DNA of 64,000 nt from Chitinophaga ginsengisoli (GCF_003014595.1 NZ_PYGK01000003.1:620001-684000); one strand, 5' to 3'; shown: positions 26,710-36,843, numbered from the stretch's first letter. The notes: a model not told the origin generated them from the letters alone. Made by a program: numbers and translations.

Positions 26710-27843
26710 ATGCCGGTAGATCCAGACTATATTGAACAACTGGTGCTGGAAGAAATAACAGGGATCATTTCACCAGAAGACAGTATCACCCTCAAAAAGC
26801 TCCTCGCAGAGGAACCGGAGGCGTATGCCATCTGGCAACAGATGCACCGTGACCTGACAGGCGCGTATATGCAGTCTGTTCGTAAAAGCCTGCAGGAGGA
26901 ATTGCCTGTAGAGCAGGTATTTACCACTGCCAGGAGGCGTAAACGACGTAGGATATTCATAGGGACTACCCTGGGTATAGCAGCGTCACTGCTGGTATGC
27001 GCAGTAGTCTACAAGATAATGTGGCCGGACTATCAACCCGTATTACCGGCGCCTATCCCTCCTCTAGCCCTCAATACTGTTGCACTGCAGCTGCCCGACG
27101 GACAATTGCTTCGCCTGGGCAGCGGGCAGCAACAGACAGTGAACGGGATCATTTTCCAGGAGGAAGACGGGAAATTGTCCTGGTCGGGCGGCGAAGGGTC
27201 TTCGATAGCCCGCTTAATTGTTCCACCGGGGAAAGACTATGCCGTTCGTTTGCCGGATGGAACGGAGGTGACGATCAATGCAGCCACCACACTGGAAATG
27301 CCGCTGGCATTCGACGACAGCCGGGAAGTAAGGGTGGACGGGGAAGCCTATTTCGCGGTAGCGAAAAATGAAGAACAGCCCTTCCGGGTACATTTACCGA
27401 AGAGTACTGTAGCCGTATTGGGAACTTCCTTCAACGTCAACACCTATGATAGTGGCCAGGTAAAAGTAGCCCTGGAATCGGGCGCCGTTAAACTGCTCAC
27501 GAATGATGGCGATGCTTTATTGCAGCCTGGAATGGCGGTCAACTACCAACCAGGAGTAAGACCCAGGGCCGCAGCTTTTGATGCCCGAACAGTATTTTCC
27601 TGGAAAAGCGGTTATTATGTATTTGAGAATACGCCCATATCGGAGATCGCTGATGTCATTGCGCGTACTTACCGTGTGAAGGTCGTCATTGATTCAAAGG
27701 CCACAGCAGAGAAGAGATATTCATCCCGCCTGGAAAAAGAGGCGCCACTCGAACAATTCCTGGAACGATTAAAAACACTCGATAACATTGACTACCAATT
27801 TAAAAACGGAGACACTATTGTGCATTTGTTATTCCGACCGTAA
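26710..27843 (+). CDS. FecR-family anti-sigma factor (island 3)
   Basis: 377 residues. The sigma-binding N-terminus is IEQLVLEEITGIISPED. A membrane helix lies near residues 82-100 (IGTTLGIAASLLVCAVVY). The FecR domain includes GKDYAVRLPDGTEVTINA, GEAYFAVAKNEEQPF and VLGTSFNVNTY, followed by a DUF4974-like C-terminus (FSWKSGYYVFENTPISEIAD onward). It is closest to the FecR at 2707. It lies 12 bases before the AraC-like gene, so these are cotranscribed. Confidence 0.93.
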   Translation: MPVDPDYIEQLVLEEITGIISPEDSITLKKLLAEEPEAYAIWQQMHRDLTGAYMQSVRKSLQEELPVEQVFTTARRRKRRRIFIGTTLGIAASLLVCAVVYKIMWPDYQPVLPAPIPPLALNTVALQLPDGQLLRLGSGQQQTVNGIIFQEEDGKLSWSGGEGSSIARLIVPPGKDYAVRLPDGTEVTINAATTLEMPLAFDDSREVRVDGEAYFAVAKNEEQPFRVHLPKSTVAVLGTSFNVNTYDSGQVKVALESGAVKLLTNDGDALLQPGMAVNYQPGVRPRAAAFDARTVFSWKSGYYVFENTPISEIADVIARTYRVKVVIDSKATAEKRYSSRLEKEAPLEQFLERLKTLDNIDYQFKNGDTIVHLLFRP

Positions 27844-27855
27844 ACAAAAATTGCT

Positions 27856-28845
27856 ATGCGATCAACATTATTTAAAGCTAACAAACTCCTATTAATCGAA
27901 AAGGACAGACAGTCTTACATTACTGCCAACTGCCTGCCACTGGAGTACCTTAAACTGGTCATCCCCTATGCAGGTTTGTATTTCAGGGAAGACGGGGATT
28001 GTGAAATACTCTCCCAGCACATTGGCGCTGGTCCATTTTCACTATGGATGCACGATGTTTTTGCAAAGGAGAGGATCACATTATTACCATACACGCCTTA
28101 TCACATCTGGACACTGCATTTTATGTATGAGGATAGCCTGGTAATAGAAAACCTGGGGAATCCTCCTTATCAGCTCGAAGAGCGGGAATGCAACCTGTTC
28201 AACCTGCACCCGGGCTTACATCCTATCCCCATGGAGGCCAACAGGAAAGTACTGTCCGTACATGTTAACATCCGCCCGGAGTTCTTTCCAAGGCTGATGG
28301 CAAAGTACCCTGTACTCACAGAACTGCTGAGTCGTCCGAGCCCTGCAACAAGCAGTGTGCTCAATGAGCATCCGCATCCGATCAGTGCGGTGTGCGATCT
28401 GCTCATACAACGGGTCCTGACTTGTCGTTATACAGGCAGGAAGGCGCATACGTTCATTTATCGCAGCATCCTGGACCTGCTGCTGAACTATGCCCAAAGG
28501 GAAGCGCATGCGCATGAACCCTTCCTGTTCAGCAGTCTTGAACACCAGGAAACTTACAGACAGATCTTTAAGTTCCTGATAGAGCAGCCATACAAAAAGT
28601 ATTCGCTGGCAGAGCTGTCCTGGATGTTTCACCTGCCTGCGGCTGAATTATCCCAGGGATTCCTGCAGCATTATGCCATCTCCGTGGAAGATCTCAATCA
28701 CATGATCCGTATGATGATGACCTTTCACCTGCTGCATAAAAAGAACTGCTCGCTACCGGTTTTAGCAGACGCAGCTGATTTTAAAGATGTGGGTGAAATG
28801 GTGAAGCAACTGGAAGCCTACTATGCGTTCAAAGTGAAAAAGTAG
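27856..28845 (+). CDS. AraC-like regulator with degraded HTH (paralogue 3 of 4)
   Basis: 329 residues. The sensor half has ILSQHIGAGPFSLWMHDVFA, ECNLFNLHPGLHPIPM and VLSVHVNIRPEFF. The first HTH (LAELSWMFHLPAAELSQGFL) is recognisable; the second is reduced (LPVLADAADFKDVGEMVKQL) and the protein ends at EAYYAFKVKK without the normal final helix. The 12-base gap after fecR makes this the third gene of the sigma-fecR operon, directly tying the family to the signalling pair. Confidence 0.78.
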   Translation: MRSTLFKANKLLLIEKDRQSYITANCLPLEYLKLVIPYAGLYFREDGDCEILSQHIGAGPFSLWMHDVFAKERITLLPYTPYHIWTLHFMYEDSLVIENLGNPPYQLEERECNLFNLHPGLHPIPMEANRKVLSVHVNIRPEFFPRLMAKYPVLTELLSRPSPATSSVLNEHPHPISAVCDLLIQRVLTCRYTGRKAHTFIYRSILDLLLNYAQREAHAHEPFLFSSLEHQETYRQIFKFLIEQPYKKYSLAELSWMFHLPAAELSQGFLQHYAISVEDLNHMIRMMMTFHLLHKKNCSLPVLADAADFKDVGEMVKQLEAYYAFKVKK

Positions 28846-28890
28846 GGATCAATATTGGGCAAAGCTGTTACCATTCTTTTCGGAATGCAA

Positions 28891-28962
28891 CTAGTTATTC
28901 CTACAGTCTGTATACGTCAGGCTGTAGATACCACATTGTGAATACACATTATGAATAACTAG
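28891..28962. promoter_or_regulatory. Inverted repeat upstream of the GH2 gene
   Basis: CTAGTTATTC (28891-28900) and GAATAACTAG (28953-28962) are perfect complements flanking a smaller CTACAG/CTGTAG pair (28901-28906 and 28922-28927). It lies 15 bases before the GH2 start and after the AraC-like gene. It may be a terminator, an operator or a leader hairpin. Confidence 0.45.
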
Positions 28963-28977
28963 CTTTAAATTCCAACC

Positions 28978-31617
28978 ATGAAGAGATTGAATGTAGCAGC
29001 GGCTGCCATTGCATTGTTGTGTGCATCGCATGAATATATCCACGCACAGGCGCCCATTAACTCCAAATCCTCCTGGCAGATGCAACCTGTCAGTATTCAA
29101 ACAAGATGGGCTAAAAATGTAAATCCCCAAAACGTACTGCCCGAGTATCCAAGACCACAGATGGTCAGGAACCAATGGCAGAACCTAAATGGATTATGGC
29201 AGTACACCATCACCCCGAAAGATGCTGCCATGCCTACACAGTTCGAGGGACAGATACTGGTACCATTTCCGTTGGAATCAGCCCTGTCCGGTGTAAAAAA
29301 GCCATTACAGCCTACGCAGCGCCTTTGGTATAAACGCACTATCACCAAGCCAGACATCACCGGCGATAAACGGGTATTACTACATTTCGGCGCTGTTGAC
29401 TGGCAGGCCACTGTCTACATCAATGGCAAAGAGATCGGCGGCCATACCGGCGGCTATCAAAACTTCTCTTTCGATATCACCGATGCATTGCAGGATGGTG
29501 ATAACGAGCTGGAAGTATCCGTATTCGACCCCACCGATCAGGGTATCAATCCTCATGGCAAGCAGGTATTGAACCCGCAGAATATCATGTATACCGCCAG
29601 CAGCGGTATCTGGCAGACGGTATGGATGGAAACCGTACCGGCTGCTTATATCAACAACATCCGCATCACACCGGATATTGATAAAGGCAACTTAAAACTG
29701 GAAGTGATCACTGCCGGTAAAGAGCGTGAATACTCTGTGGAAGCTGTGGCTTCTAATGGTAAGAAAGTAAAGGGTAAGCCCAATACACAACTGTTGCTAC
29801 CGGTGCCTAATGCACGGCTTTGGAGCCCTGATCAACCATATTTGTACAATCTCAATGTAAAGCTGCTGTACAAAGGCAAAGTAGTGGATACCATTGGCAG
29901 TTATTTCGGTATGCGTAAAATAGAAGTGAAGAAAGACGAGAAAGGAATGGAACGCATCTTCCTGAATAATAAATACACCTATAATTTAGGCGTATTAGAC
30001 CAGGGTTTCTGGCCAGAGGGATTATATACTGCGCCGACAGATGAAGCCTTGAAATTTGATATCATGGCCATCAGGAACATGGGGTATAATACGATCCGAA
30101 AGCACATCAAATTAGAGCCCGCTCGTTGGTATTATCATGCGGATAAAGCTGGTATGCTGGTATGGCAGGATATGGTAACCTGTGCGAACGACAAGGCAGA
30201 AGCAAAGAATGAATTTGAAAAAGAAAACAAGGAAAACATAGCTCAGTTATATAACTACCCAAGCATTGTCACCTGGGTATTGTTTAACGAAGGTTGGGCA
30301 CGCTATGATCAGCAACGTCTGACAGAATGGATGAAACAGACAGATCCCTCACGTATAGTGAACGGCCATACTGGCGAGAACTATGACCGTGGTGCGCCTG
30401 AAGATTCAAAAAAATGGGCAAGCAGCGATCTGACCGATATTCATGATTATCCTGGTCCAGGCATTCCACCTGCATTGCCTGGCAAGGCGCGTGTGTTAGG
30501 TGAATGGGGAGGTGTGAGAGTTCCTACTTTAAAACATCAGTGGAATGATATGGAAGGTTGGGGCTATATACAGGTGCCTGCGAGTGCTTTTAAAGCGAAG
30601 TATGATTCCATGGTAAAGAGCCTGAAATCCCTGGAAGAAAAAGGCTTGTCTGGCTCTATTTATACCGAGCCATTTGATGTGGAAACAGAAGAAAATGGTA
30701 TGATGACCTACGATCGGGAAGTCATCAAAATAGCTGATGAAGATCTCAGGAAGATTCACAGCCAGATACTGAAGCAAGCAGAAAGTTATGCAGCTGCGCC
30801 TGGCGTTTTCCAAGCCAAAGTGGCTGACACTGCTAATCCTGACCTGCAATATGCAACGCTGTTACAACAGTTTCATAACGGCAAAAAAGATCCGGAGTTT
30901 GTAAGGGATCTGACACTCATGGCAGTACGTTTAAAAGACGATAAATCTGTTCCCGATTTGAGTGCTGCATATATCAATAGCATGTCTGATCCATTCACAT
31001 TCAGGAATATGACCTTTATCAATCGTTTCACAAGATCTACCAAGGATCCTGGCTTTAATATCTTATTCAAAAACCAACAAAAAGCAGGTGAATTAATTGG
31101 TGATGACAATGTAAGAAATAAAATAAAGTCTGTTGTATTCAATGACGAAATCAAAGCTTATGTTTCCGGACCTGATGCGAATCCAGACTGGAACGAATTA
31201 GAAAAAAAGATAGTCCCAAAATATGGATCTCCTGGTGAGGAAATTTTATTGAATGCTAAAGCAATTCATTACATAAACCATAAAGATTGGAATAACTTCG
31301 TTCCTGCAGCATCTACATTAATCGATAAATACAGGAAAAGCGTATCAAGTGGTATGTTAAATGATTTCGCCTGGGCAGTGTTCGAAAATGTATCAGACAC
31401 TTCACTATTGAGATCTGCACTTCTATGGAGTAAGTATAGTCTGGAAGACGAACAAGTACCAATGATGATGGATACTTATGCAAATTTGCTACATAAACTA
31501 GGCAACCAACAGGAAGCTATAAAGTGGGAGCAAAAAGCAGTAGAAGGAGACCCACGTGAAACGGTCTTCAAAGACACCCTCGAAAAAATGAAGAAAGGGG
31601 AAAAAACCTGGAACTAA
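28978..31617 (+). CDS. Exported GH2-family glycoside hydrolase with C-terminal helical extension
   Basis: 879 residues with a signal peptide ending near HEYIHAQA. The GH2 layout is visible: a jelly-roll sugar-binding domain (residues ~60-220, LWYKRTITKP ... HFGAVDWQATVYINGKEIGG), an immunoglobulin-like domain, and a TIM barrel. The proposed acid/base is Glu438 in LFNEGW and the nucleophile is Glu509 in GEWGG. GH2 enzymes include beta-galactosidases, mannosidases and glucuronidases; specificity is not readable. Residues from about 620 form an added helical region ending in a TPR-like stretch (ANLLHKLGNQQEAIKWEQKA). The DNA there, about 30880-31617, is visibly more AT-rich than the catalytic part. 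Confidence 0.88.
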   Translation: MKRLNVAAAAIALLCASHEYIHAQAPINSKSSWQMQPVSIQTRWAKNVNPQNVLPEYPRPQMVRNQWQNLNGLWQYTITPKDAAMPTQFEGQILVPFPLESALSGVKKPLQPTQRLWYKRTITKPDITGDKRVLLHFGAVDWQATVYINGKEIGGHTGGYQNFSFDITDALQDGDNELEVSVFDPTDQGINPHGKQVLNPQNIMYTASSGIWQTVWMETVPAAYINNIRITPDIDKGNLKLEVITAGKEREYSVEAVASNGKKVKGKPNTQLLLPVPNARLWSPDQPYLYNLNVKLLYKGKVVDTIGSYFGMRKIEVKKDEKGMERIFLNNKYTYNLGVLDQGFWPEGLYTAPTDEALKFDIMAIRNMGYNTIRKHIKLEPARWYYHADKAGMLVWQDMVTCANDKAEAKNEFEKENKENIAQLYNYPSIVTWVLFNEGWARYDQQRLTEWMKQTDPSRIVNGHTGENYDRGAPEDSKKWASSDLTDIHDYPGPGIPPALPGKARVLGEWGGVRVPTLKHQWNDMEGWGYIQVPASAFKAKYDSMVKSLKSLEEKGLSGSIYTEPFDVETEENGMMTYDREVIKIADEDLRKIHSQILKQAESYAAAPGVFQAKVADTANPDLQYATLLQQFHNGKKDPEFVRDLTLMAVRLKDDKSVPDLSAAYINSMSDPFTFRNMTFINRFTRSTKDPGFNILFKNQQKAGELIGDDNVRNKIKSVVFNDEIKAYVSGPDANPDWNELEKKIVPKYGSPGEEILLNAKAIHYINHKDWNNFVPAASTLIDKYRKSVSSGMLNDFAWAVFENVSDTSLLRSALLWSKYSLEDEQVPMMMDTYANLLHKLGNQQEAIKWEQKAVEGDPRETVFKDTLEKMKKGEKTWN

Positions 31618-31627
31618 ATAAACCCAT

Positions 31628-31663
31628 GCCAGCTGCGCATCTCACACCAGATGCGCAGCTGGC
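31628..31663 (+). terminator. Strong hairpin after the GH2 gene
   Basis: A perfect 15-base stem (GCCAGCTGCGCATCT / AGATGCGCAGCTGGC) with a six-base loop lies ten bases after the GH2 stop. No U-run follows, so it may stabilise the mRNA end rather than be a classical terminator. Confidence 0.65.
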
Positions 31664-31738
31664 ACATTAACTTCATATTAACTTCTTTTTACTTTTCATT
31701 TGTTAGCTTAGCATCGAACCAACTTTATCTTCCCTCTC

Positions 31739-32278
31739 ATGATTGCTCACTATACCGAACTACTCGATACTTTTGACAAAACACGGATTGAAGACTGGGG
31801 CTTCTACTTCCATGACAATGCGGAAAGAATTGATACACTCATCCAATTTTATGAAGCATATAATAAGCATGTCATGAATGCACAGGCAAAACGTATTCGC
31901 GCGCTTAAAAAAAGTATAAGTCAGCTTACCGGAGATCATCGTTGGTCCGATATGGAAGGATTGGAATTAACCTATGATAATTTTGAACCATCGCTGTATA
32001 TCCGTGGGAGTTTTAATTCCACCCCAGCAAATCCTTTAGGGACCTTCAACATTCACATTCTCGCGCCTACGGTGCAGGCCTGGAATCATTATGAGAACCA
32101 GCTACTTAGCCGTTATACAGCGCAGGAACCATTAATAGCAGGCAACAAGACAATATTACAGGTGTTTACTGCTCCCGGACAGCAGGAGAAACAGATCCTG
32201 GAAGCCTTGCAGGAAGTGTATTTGTTCTTATCCAGCTTGAGTTTGAAGAATTTTTTGCTCCCATTAACATCTCATTAA
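31739..32278 (+). CDS. Unknown cytoplasmic protein, 179 residues
   Basis: Not recognised. It has no signal peptide or membrane helix. The N-terminus is helical and charged (FDKTRIEDWGFYFHDNAERI, then AQAKRIRALKKS). The middle is strand-like (LYIRGSFNSTPANPLGTFNI) and the end is leucine-rich. The gene is AT-rich like the 3' part of the GH2 gene before it. It is separated by the hairpin at 31628 and may have its own promoter. Confidence 0.6.
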   Translation: MIAHYTELLDTFDKTRIEDWGFYFHDNAERIDTLIQFYEAYNKHVMNAQAKRIRALKKSISQLTGDHRWSDMEGLELTYDNFEPSLYIRGSFNSTPANPLGTFNIHILAPTVQAWNHYENQLLSRYTAQEPLIAGNKTILQVFTAPGQQEKQILEALQEVYLFLSSLSLKNFLLPLTSH

Positions 32279-32487
32279 CGAACTTAACTTTCCAATTTAC
32301 TAGCTTAGCTAAAGTATATAGCGATTGTCGTTTTTCGATTCCCGATGGAATACACCAACGAAACCGGCTTAACGATAAAGCATTGTTCAAGTATCACCAG
32401 CCCCCATGCAAGCCAATAGCGGATTGCTGCCTGGTCTTTAAATGATAGTTCATGTGTTGAATCAAAATAGACCGTTAAAACGCGATT

Positions 32488-33489
32488 ATGTACCCTACAT
32501 TATTCGAAGAGAACAAATTATTGTTGATTGATCGCCTCGACCAGGCCTATTTTCCTGCTGCGAACGTACCTTCCGAGTATCTGCCCCTTATCATACCCTA
32601 CGCTGGCTTATATTATGAACAGGATGACGATTACAATGTGCTGTCACAGCATATACAACTAGGCCCATTTTCTTTATGGCTGCATGATGTATTTGCCTGT
32701 AACGACATTGTGCTGCGCCCGTACACGCCCTTCCATATATGGGCGCTGCATTTTATGTATGAAGACACCCTGCGCGCTGAGTTAGTTAAAACGAATACTT
32801 TTACCCTGGAGGAAAGACAGTGCAACCTGTTCAACCTCTATTCCCACATGCCCCGTGTACCCATGCAGGGGGGGAAGAAAATTCTTTCATTCCATATTAA
32901 TATACTGCCATCAGACATGATGGTGCTCGTACAACAGTACCCGGGTCTTTATTATCTCGCCAACAAAAGGGTACAAAGGAAATCCAGCGTTATTAACGAA
33001 AAGCCTTACCGTATTAATGCTGTTTGTAATATGCTGATCCAGAGTATCCTGTCGTGCCGGTATGTAGAAATGCCTGCCGCCTACTTCCTGCAGCGGTGCT
33101 GCCTGGACCTTTTCCTCAACTTCGCCCAGCAGGATGCCATCGCTGACGAGATCAGGCCTCCTACCGAGGCGCAAACGGCCCTTTTTAACCAGATCTTCAC
33201 CTACCTGACTGAACATCCGCACATTAACCATACGGTGCAGGAAATCGCCAAAATGTTCAATATGCCGGGGGTGAAACTGGCACAGGGGTTCCGGGCACAG
33301 TTCAGTATCGGCATCACACCTTTCCTGCACATGGTGAAAATGAACATGATCTATCACACGCTCATGCAGCGGGCATGTACCCTGCGGGACCTTGCCCTTG
33401 TGGGTGGCTATTCCCACATAGAAGACATGGTCAGAGACGTGGAAAAGCACTACGGCTGCAATCTGGCTGCATTGCGCAGAAGCATGTAA
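32488..33489 (+). CDS. AraC-like regulator with degraded HTH (paralogue 4 of 4, stand-alone)
   Basis: 333 residues, most like the paralogue at 27856 (VLSQHIQLGPFSLWLHDVFA, WALHFMYEDTL, ERQCNLFNL). The first HTH is VQEIAKMFNMPGVKLAQGFR; the second (LRDLALVGGYSHIEDMVRDV) keeps the GY(S) turn better than the others but still ends shortly after, at EKHYGCN. No sigma or fecR gene accompanies it. It ends 24 bases before a good terminator, so it is probably monocistronic. Confidence 0.75.
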   Translation: MYPTLFEENKLLLIDRLDQAYFPAANVPSEYLPLIIPYAGLYYEQDDDYNVLSQHIQLGPFSLWLHDVFACNDIVLRPYTPFHIWALHFMYEDTLRAELVKTNTFTLEERQCNLFNLYSHMPRVPMQGGKKILSFHINILPSDMMVLVQQYPGLYYLANKRVQRKSSVINEKPYRINAVCNMLIQSILSCRYVEMPAAYFLQRCCLDLFLNFAQQDAIADEIRPPTEAQTALFNQIFTYLTEHPHINHTVQEIAKMFNMPGVKLAQGFRAQFSIGITPFLHMVKMNMIYHTLMQRACTLRDLALVGGYSHIEDMVRDVEKHYGCNLAALRRSM

Positions 33490-33513
33490 ATTTCATTTTG
33501 CATTGTTCACCAC

Positions 33514-33537
33514 AAAGCTCCGTCAGGAGCTTTTTTT
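33514..33537 (+). terminator. Rho-independent terminator after AraC-like paralogue 4
   Basis: AAAGCTCC / GGAGCTTT stem with a GTCA loop, followed by a seven-T run. A textbook intrinsic terminator. Confidence 0.9.
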
Positions 33538-33606
33538 ATGCCCCCTATACCCTTCCCTCCAAAGTTTTTCTCCTCATCTCCTAAGTTCTCTTCTGCCTGG
33601 CACAAC

Positions 33607-33614
33607 TACCTTTG
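33607..33614 (+). promoter_or_regulatory. -7 box of the FAD-oxidoreductase gene
   Basis: TACCTTTG matches the Bacteroidota -7 consensus TAnnTTTG and lies 53 bases before the ATG at 33668. No clear -33 TTG at the usual spacing was found. Confidence 0.5.
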
Positions 33615-33667
33615 GAAAGAACGAAAACTGCATACTACCATTTAATAGTTTCTCCAAAAGTTAGCCC

Positions 33668-35314
33668 ATGGATCAACCCATTTTAATACCACAAACAGAT
33701 AGCCAGGTTCCTGTAAAAAGAAAAGCTATTATTATAGGAGCTGGCCCCGCCGGATTAACGGCCGCATACGAATTGTTGAAGAGATCCGACATCATTCCGG
33801 TAATACTGGAAAAGTCAGGAGACATTGGTGGTATCTCAAAGACCATTAATTATAAAGGTAACCGCATGGACATTGGCGGTCACCGCTTCTTTTCAAAATC
33901 AGACCGTGTGATGAACTGGTGGCTGAACATACTCCCTGCCCAGGAAACAGGCAATGAACAGTTCACCATCAGCTATCAGAACAAATCCCGGCAGGTAACA
34001 CCCGGTGAAAGCGTTACTTCCGGCAACAGCGACAAAGTAATGTTGGTGAGGGAACGTCTCTCCCGCATCTACTTCCTGCGCAAATTTTTTACTTACCCGA
34101 TACAGCTTTCTATCGATACACTAAGGAAACTGGGAATAGGCACCACCATCTCTATCCTGGTTTCCTACCTTCAGGCCCAGCTATCTCCCCGTAAACCGGA
34201 AAATAGCCTGGAAGACTTTATGATCAACCGCTTTGGTAAAACACTCTACAGACTATTCTTTAAAGACTATACGGAAAAAGTATGGGGGGTACCCTGCCAC
34301 GAAATTCCGGCAGAATGGGGCGCACAACGCATCAAAGGCGTGAGCATCCGCAAGGCGATCCAACACGCGGTCCAATCGGCCGTTAAAAAGAAAAAGAAAA
34401 CACCAGGAGACATCGCCCAGAAAGATACCGAAACAAGCCTGATAGAGCAGTTCCTCTACCCTAAACTCGGCCCCGGCCAGTTGTGGGAAGAAGTGGCCCG
34501 CCAGGTACAGGAAATGGGCGGTACCATCCTGATGCACCACGACGTGATCTCTGTCAATACACAAGACGGTAAGGTGACCGCCGTAGAGGCCTTCAACAAA
34601 CAAGACCTCCAGACTATAGAATTAAAAGGGGACTATTTCTTCAGCACCATGCCTATAAAAGAGCTCATCGCCAGCATGGAGGCAGACATTCCGCAGAATG
34701 TACGCGAGGTAGCTGCCGGACTGCAATACCGTGATTTCATCACTGTAGGCATTCTCCTTAAAAACCTTTCCGAACAGGATAAGCGAACCGGTAAATGGAA
34801 GCCTTTACAGCTGAAAGATACCTGGATCTACATACAGGAAAAAGACGTCAAGGTAGGCCGACTGCAGCTGTTCAACAACTGGAGTCCTTACCTGGTAAAC
34901 GATCCTAACACCGCCTGGGTAGGTATGGAATTCTTCTGTAATGAAACAGACGATTTCTGGAAACTGCCTGATGAAAGGATCTCCGCACTTGCCATCCGTG
35001 AACTGCAGAAAATAGGCTTAGCCAATGCGAGCGATGTGCTGGATTCTACCGTGTTGCGTGTGGAGAAAACCTATCCCGCTTATTTCGGCGCCTATGAAAG
35101 ATTTGATGAAGTGAAACAATATGTGAACACCTTTCCAAATCTCTTCCTCGTAGGAAGGAATGGTATGCACAAGTACAACAACGCTGACCACTCCATGCTC
35201 ACAGCGATGGTGGCAGTAGACAATATCATTGCTGGTGAAACAGGGAAGGATAACATCTGGTCCATCAATACGGAACAGGAGTATCATGAAGAAAAAACGG
35301 GACAGCACGCCTGA
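33668..35314 (+). CDS. FAD/NAD(P)-dependent oxidoreductase, UDP-galactopyranose mutase/protoporphyrinogen oxidase-like
   Basis: 548 residues, cytoplasmic. The Rossmann FAD-binding motif is [17 protein letters not shown] (residues 21-37), followed by a second glycine motif GDIGGISKT and a conserved [13 protein letters not shown]. The C-terminal FAD-contact motif is [19 protein letters not shown]. Members of this family act on sugars or polyisoprenoid-like substrates, and many sit in cell-surface polysaccharide loci, but no glycosyltransferase cluster is adjacent here. It has its own -7 box upstream and a long hairpin downstream, so it is probably transcribed alone. Confidence 0.82.
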   Translation: MDQPILIPQTDSQVPVKRKAIIIGAGPAGLTAAYELLKRSDIIPVILEKSGDIGGISKTINYKGNRMDIGGHRFFSKSDRVMNWWLNILPAQETGNEQFTISYQNKSRQVTPGESVTSGNSDKVMLVRERLSRIYFLRKFFTYPIQLSIDTLRKLGIGTTISILVSYLQAQLSPRKPENSLEDFMINRFGKTLYRLFFKDYTEKVWGVPCHEIPAEWGAQRIKGVSIRKAIQHAVQSAVKKKKKTPGDIAQKDTETSLIEQFLYPKLGPGQLWEEVARQVQEMGGTILMHHDVISVNTQDGKVTAVEAFNKQDLQTIELKGDYFFSTMPIKELIASMEADIPQNVREVAAGLQYRDFITVGILLKNLSEQDKRTGKWKPLQLKDTWIYIQEKDVKVGRLQLFNNWSPYLVNDPNTAWVGMEFFCNETDDFWKLPDERISALAIRELQKIGLANASDVLDSTVLRVEKTYPAYFGAYERFDEVKQYVNTFPNLFLVGRNGMHKYNNADHSMLTAMVAVDNIIAGETGKDNIWSINTEQEYHEEKTGQHA

Positions 35315-35319
35315 TCAGC

Positions 35320-35363
35320 TATACATGAAATTAGCCGGACAGGAGTGCCCGGCTACATGTATA
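35320..35363 (+). terminator. Hairpin after the FAD-oxidoreductase gene; rest of gap to 35628 featureless
   Basis: TATACATG...TAGCCGG pairs with CCGGCTACATGTATA around a short loop, six bases after the stop codon, with an internal bulge and no long T-run. The remaining 265 bases up to the gene at 35629 show no RNA gene, repeat or convincing promoter. Confidence 0.55.
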
Positions 35364-35628
35364 CAGACTAAAAAATTCAATCAGGATGTAATGATACACC
35401 TTTCAACATTGAAATAAGTTAATGCGAGGTTAACAGATTAAATTTCCCTCGTAACCACAAAGTTCATCCGGCGCTTCATGCCACTGTTTCCTCAGCGTCG
35501 CGATTACGCTGATCGTTGACCCGGCTGTAGGACTATTGGCCTGGTAGCGGCACACACCACACCCGGGCCATTTTCCTGCAACAGCAAGAGATGGCGGTTA
35601 AGATTTCTAATTCCTAATTTATTTTTCC

Positions 35629-36828
35629 ATGCGAACGCCATTGTTACCACTGCAACGGCTGCTGGATTGTATGCAGCACCCACCACGCCCGGACGACCCA
35701 TCTGCCTATGAAATAGCCAGTACCCTGCATAAACAGTCGCTGGCTGCTATAGAGGAGATCACGCTTGAATTTGAAGAATGTTTAGCTGCAGGCATCAGTG
35801 AACAAACCCTTCATAAATATGTGAGTACCTGCCAGGAAAAACTCACCGCGCTTTGCAACGACGTGCCTTTCAGCTGGCTGGAAGTAGAAACTTCTGCGCC
35901 TGTGGAATACGACGAATGGCGCTACCTCTGTAATGATATCTGCCACCAGCTGGAAGATCTCATTCTCTACCTCATGCTTACCTATGCCAGGTTTTATAAT
36001 AAAATGGCGGTCACGCCAAACGTATACCGGGAACTGATGCGGCAACGCATCGCTCCCGGTCTTTCTGTGATCCGCAGCTGGTTTGCTGAAACAGACGAAA
36101 CTTGCAGAGAACTACAACTGATGATCCTCGGTCTGTATGATGCCTTCCTGCCGGAAGTACCCAATAAGATGAATTATTATCAGCTGGACTTCCTCCGTGA
36201 ACTACAACAGGCACTGCTCAAATACTGGTCGCAGGAAGACAATACCATGGAACATGGTTTATTGCAGCAGTTACTCTTTTCCCTCAACTTCAACAGCACG
36301 GATTATTATCATTATTGCACTTCTTATATCAGTCAGCAGTTATTAGAACTGCCAGACACGCATACGCAGCTGGACCTGTTGTCCTTCATTCATAAAACAC
36401 TCTGCCAGATACCCGTAAAACAAGGACTGGCTTATAGTCATGATGCGCCGTCTATTATCGCATTACTGAAGGAATGGCTACTGGTGGAAAGTAAATACCT
36501 GCAGTCGGGCATGAAACGGCATTCTTCCAAAAGTGTCCAGCAATTCAAAACCCTTCCGGAAAATTTCAAGCTGCAAACCAGCCTGACACTGCCGGAGCTG
36601 GCAGCACTCTTCAGGATCTTAAAAGAAGCGGGTATTATAGAAAACAGGAACATGCAGGATGTATTCCGCCTGCTGGCACTCTGCTTCTCTGTGCAGAAGA
36701 AAGAGGCTTTCGAAGGAAACTCGTTCCAGTCAAACTACTATCACATTTCAGGGGAGACATTAAAAAAGATGGAGGACCTGGCGCATTCACTCGTCAGGAA
36801 AACCTACCAGCTGAGAAAAGGATTGTAA
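35629..36828 (+). CDS. Unknown helical protein, 399 residues, with RteC-like C-terminal motif
   Basis: No signal peptide or membrane helix; almost entirely helical. The C-terminal part (about 305-345: FKLQTSLTLPELAALFRILK then EAGIIENRN..DVFRLLALCF) follows the pattern LxxSLxVxELAxxFRxLxExGII found at the end of RteC-type and related Bacteroidota proteins often tied to mobile elements. The N-terminal 280 residues match nothing I can name. No integrase or conjugation gene is nearby, so a mobile-element role is not supported here. Confidence 0.6.
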   Translation: MRTPLLPLQRLLDCMQHPPRPDDPSAYEIASTLHKQSLAAIEEITLEFEECLAAGISEQTLHKYVSTCQEKLTALCNDVPFSWLEVETSAPVEYDEWRYLCNDICHQLEDLILYLMLTYARFYNKMAVTPNVYRELMRQRIAPGLSVIRSWFAETDETCRELQLMILGLYDAFLPEVPNKMNYYQLDFLRELQQALLKYWSQEDNTMEHGLLQQLLFSLNFNSTDYYHYCTSYISQQLLELPDTHTQLDLLSFIHKTLCQIPVKQGLAYSHDAPSIIALLKEWLLVESKYLQSGMKRHSSKSVQQFKTLPENFKLQTSLTLPELAALFRILKEAGIIENRNMQDVFRLLALCFSVQKKEAFEGNSFQSNYYHISGETLKKMEDLAHSLVRKTYQLRKGL

Positions 36829-36843
36829 GCCACTATACATGGC

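Noticed and set aside
28978..33489. Prophage or genomic island boundaries near the AT-rich tract
   Set aside because: No integrase, tRNA, direct repeats or phage genes were seen.
35629..36828. RteC-type mobile-element regulator
   Set aside because: Only a short C-terminal pattern matches; no integrase, conjugation or resistance genes are near, so the protein is left as unknown.
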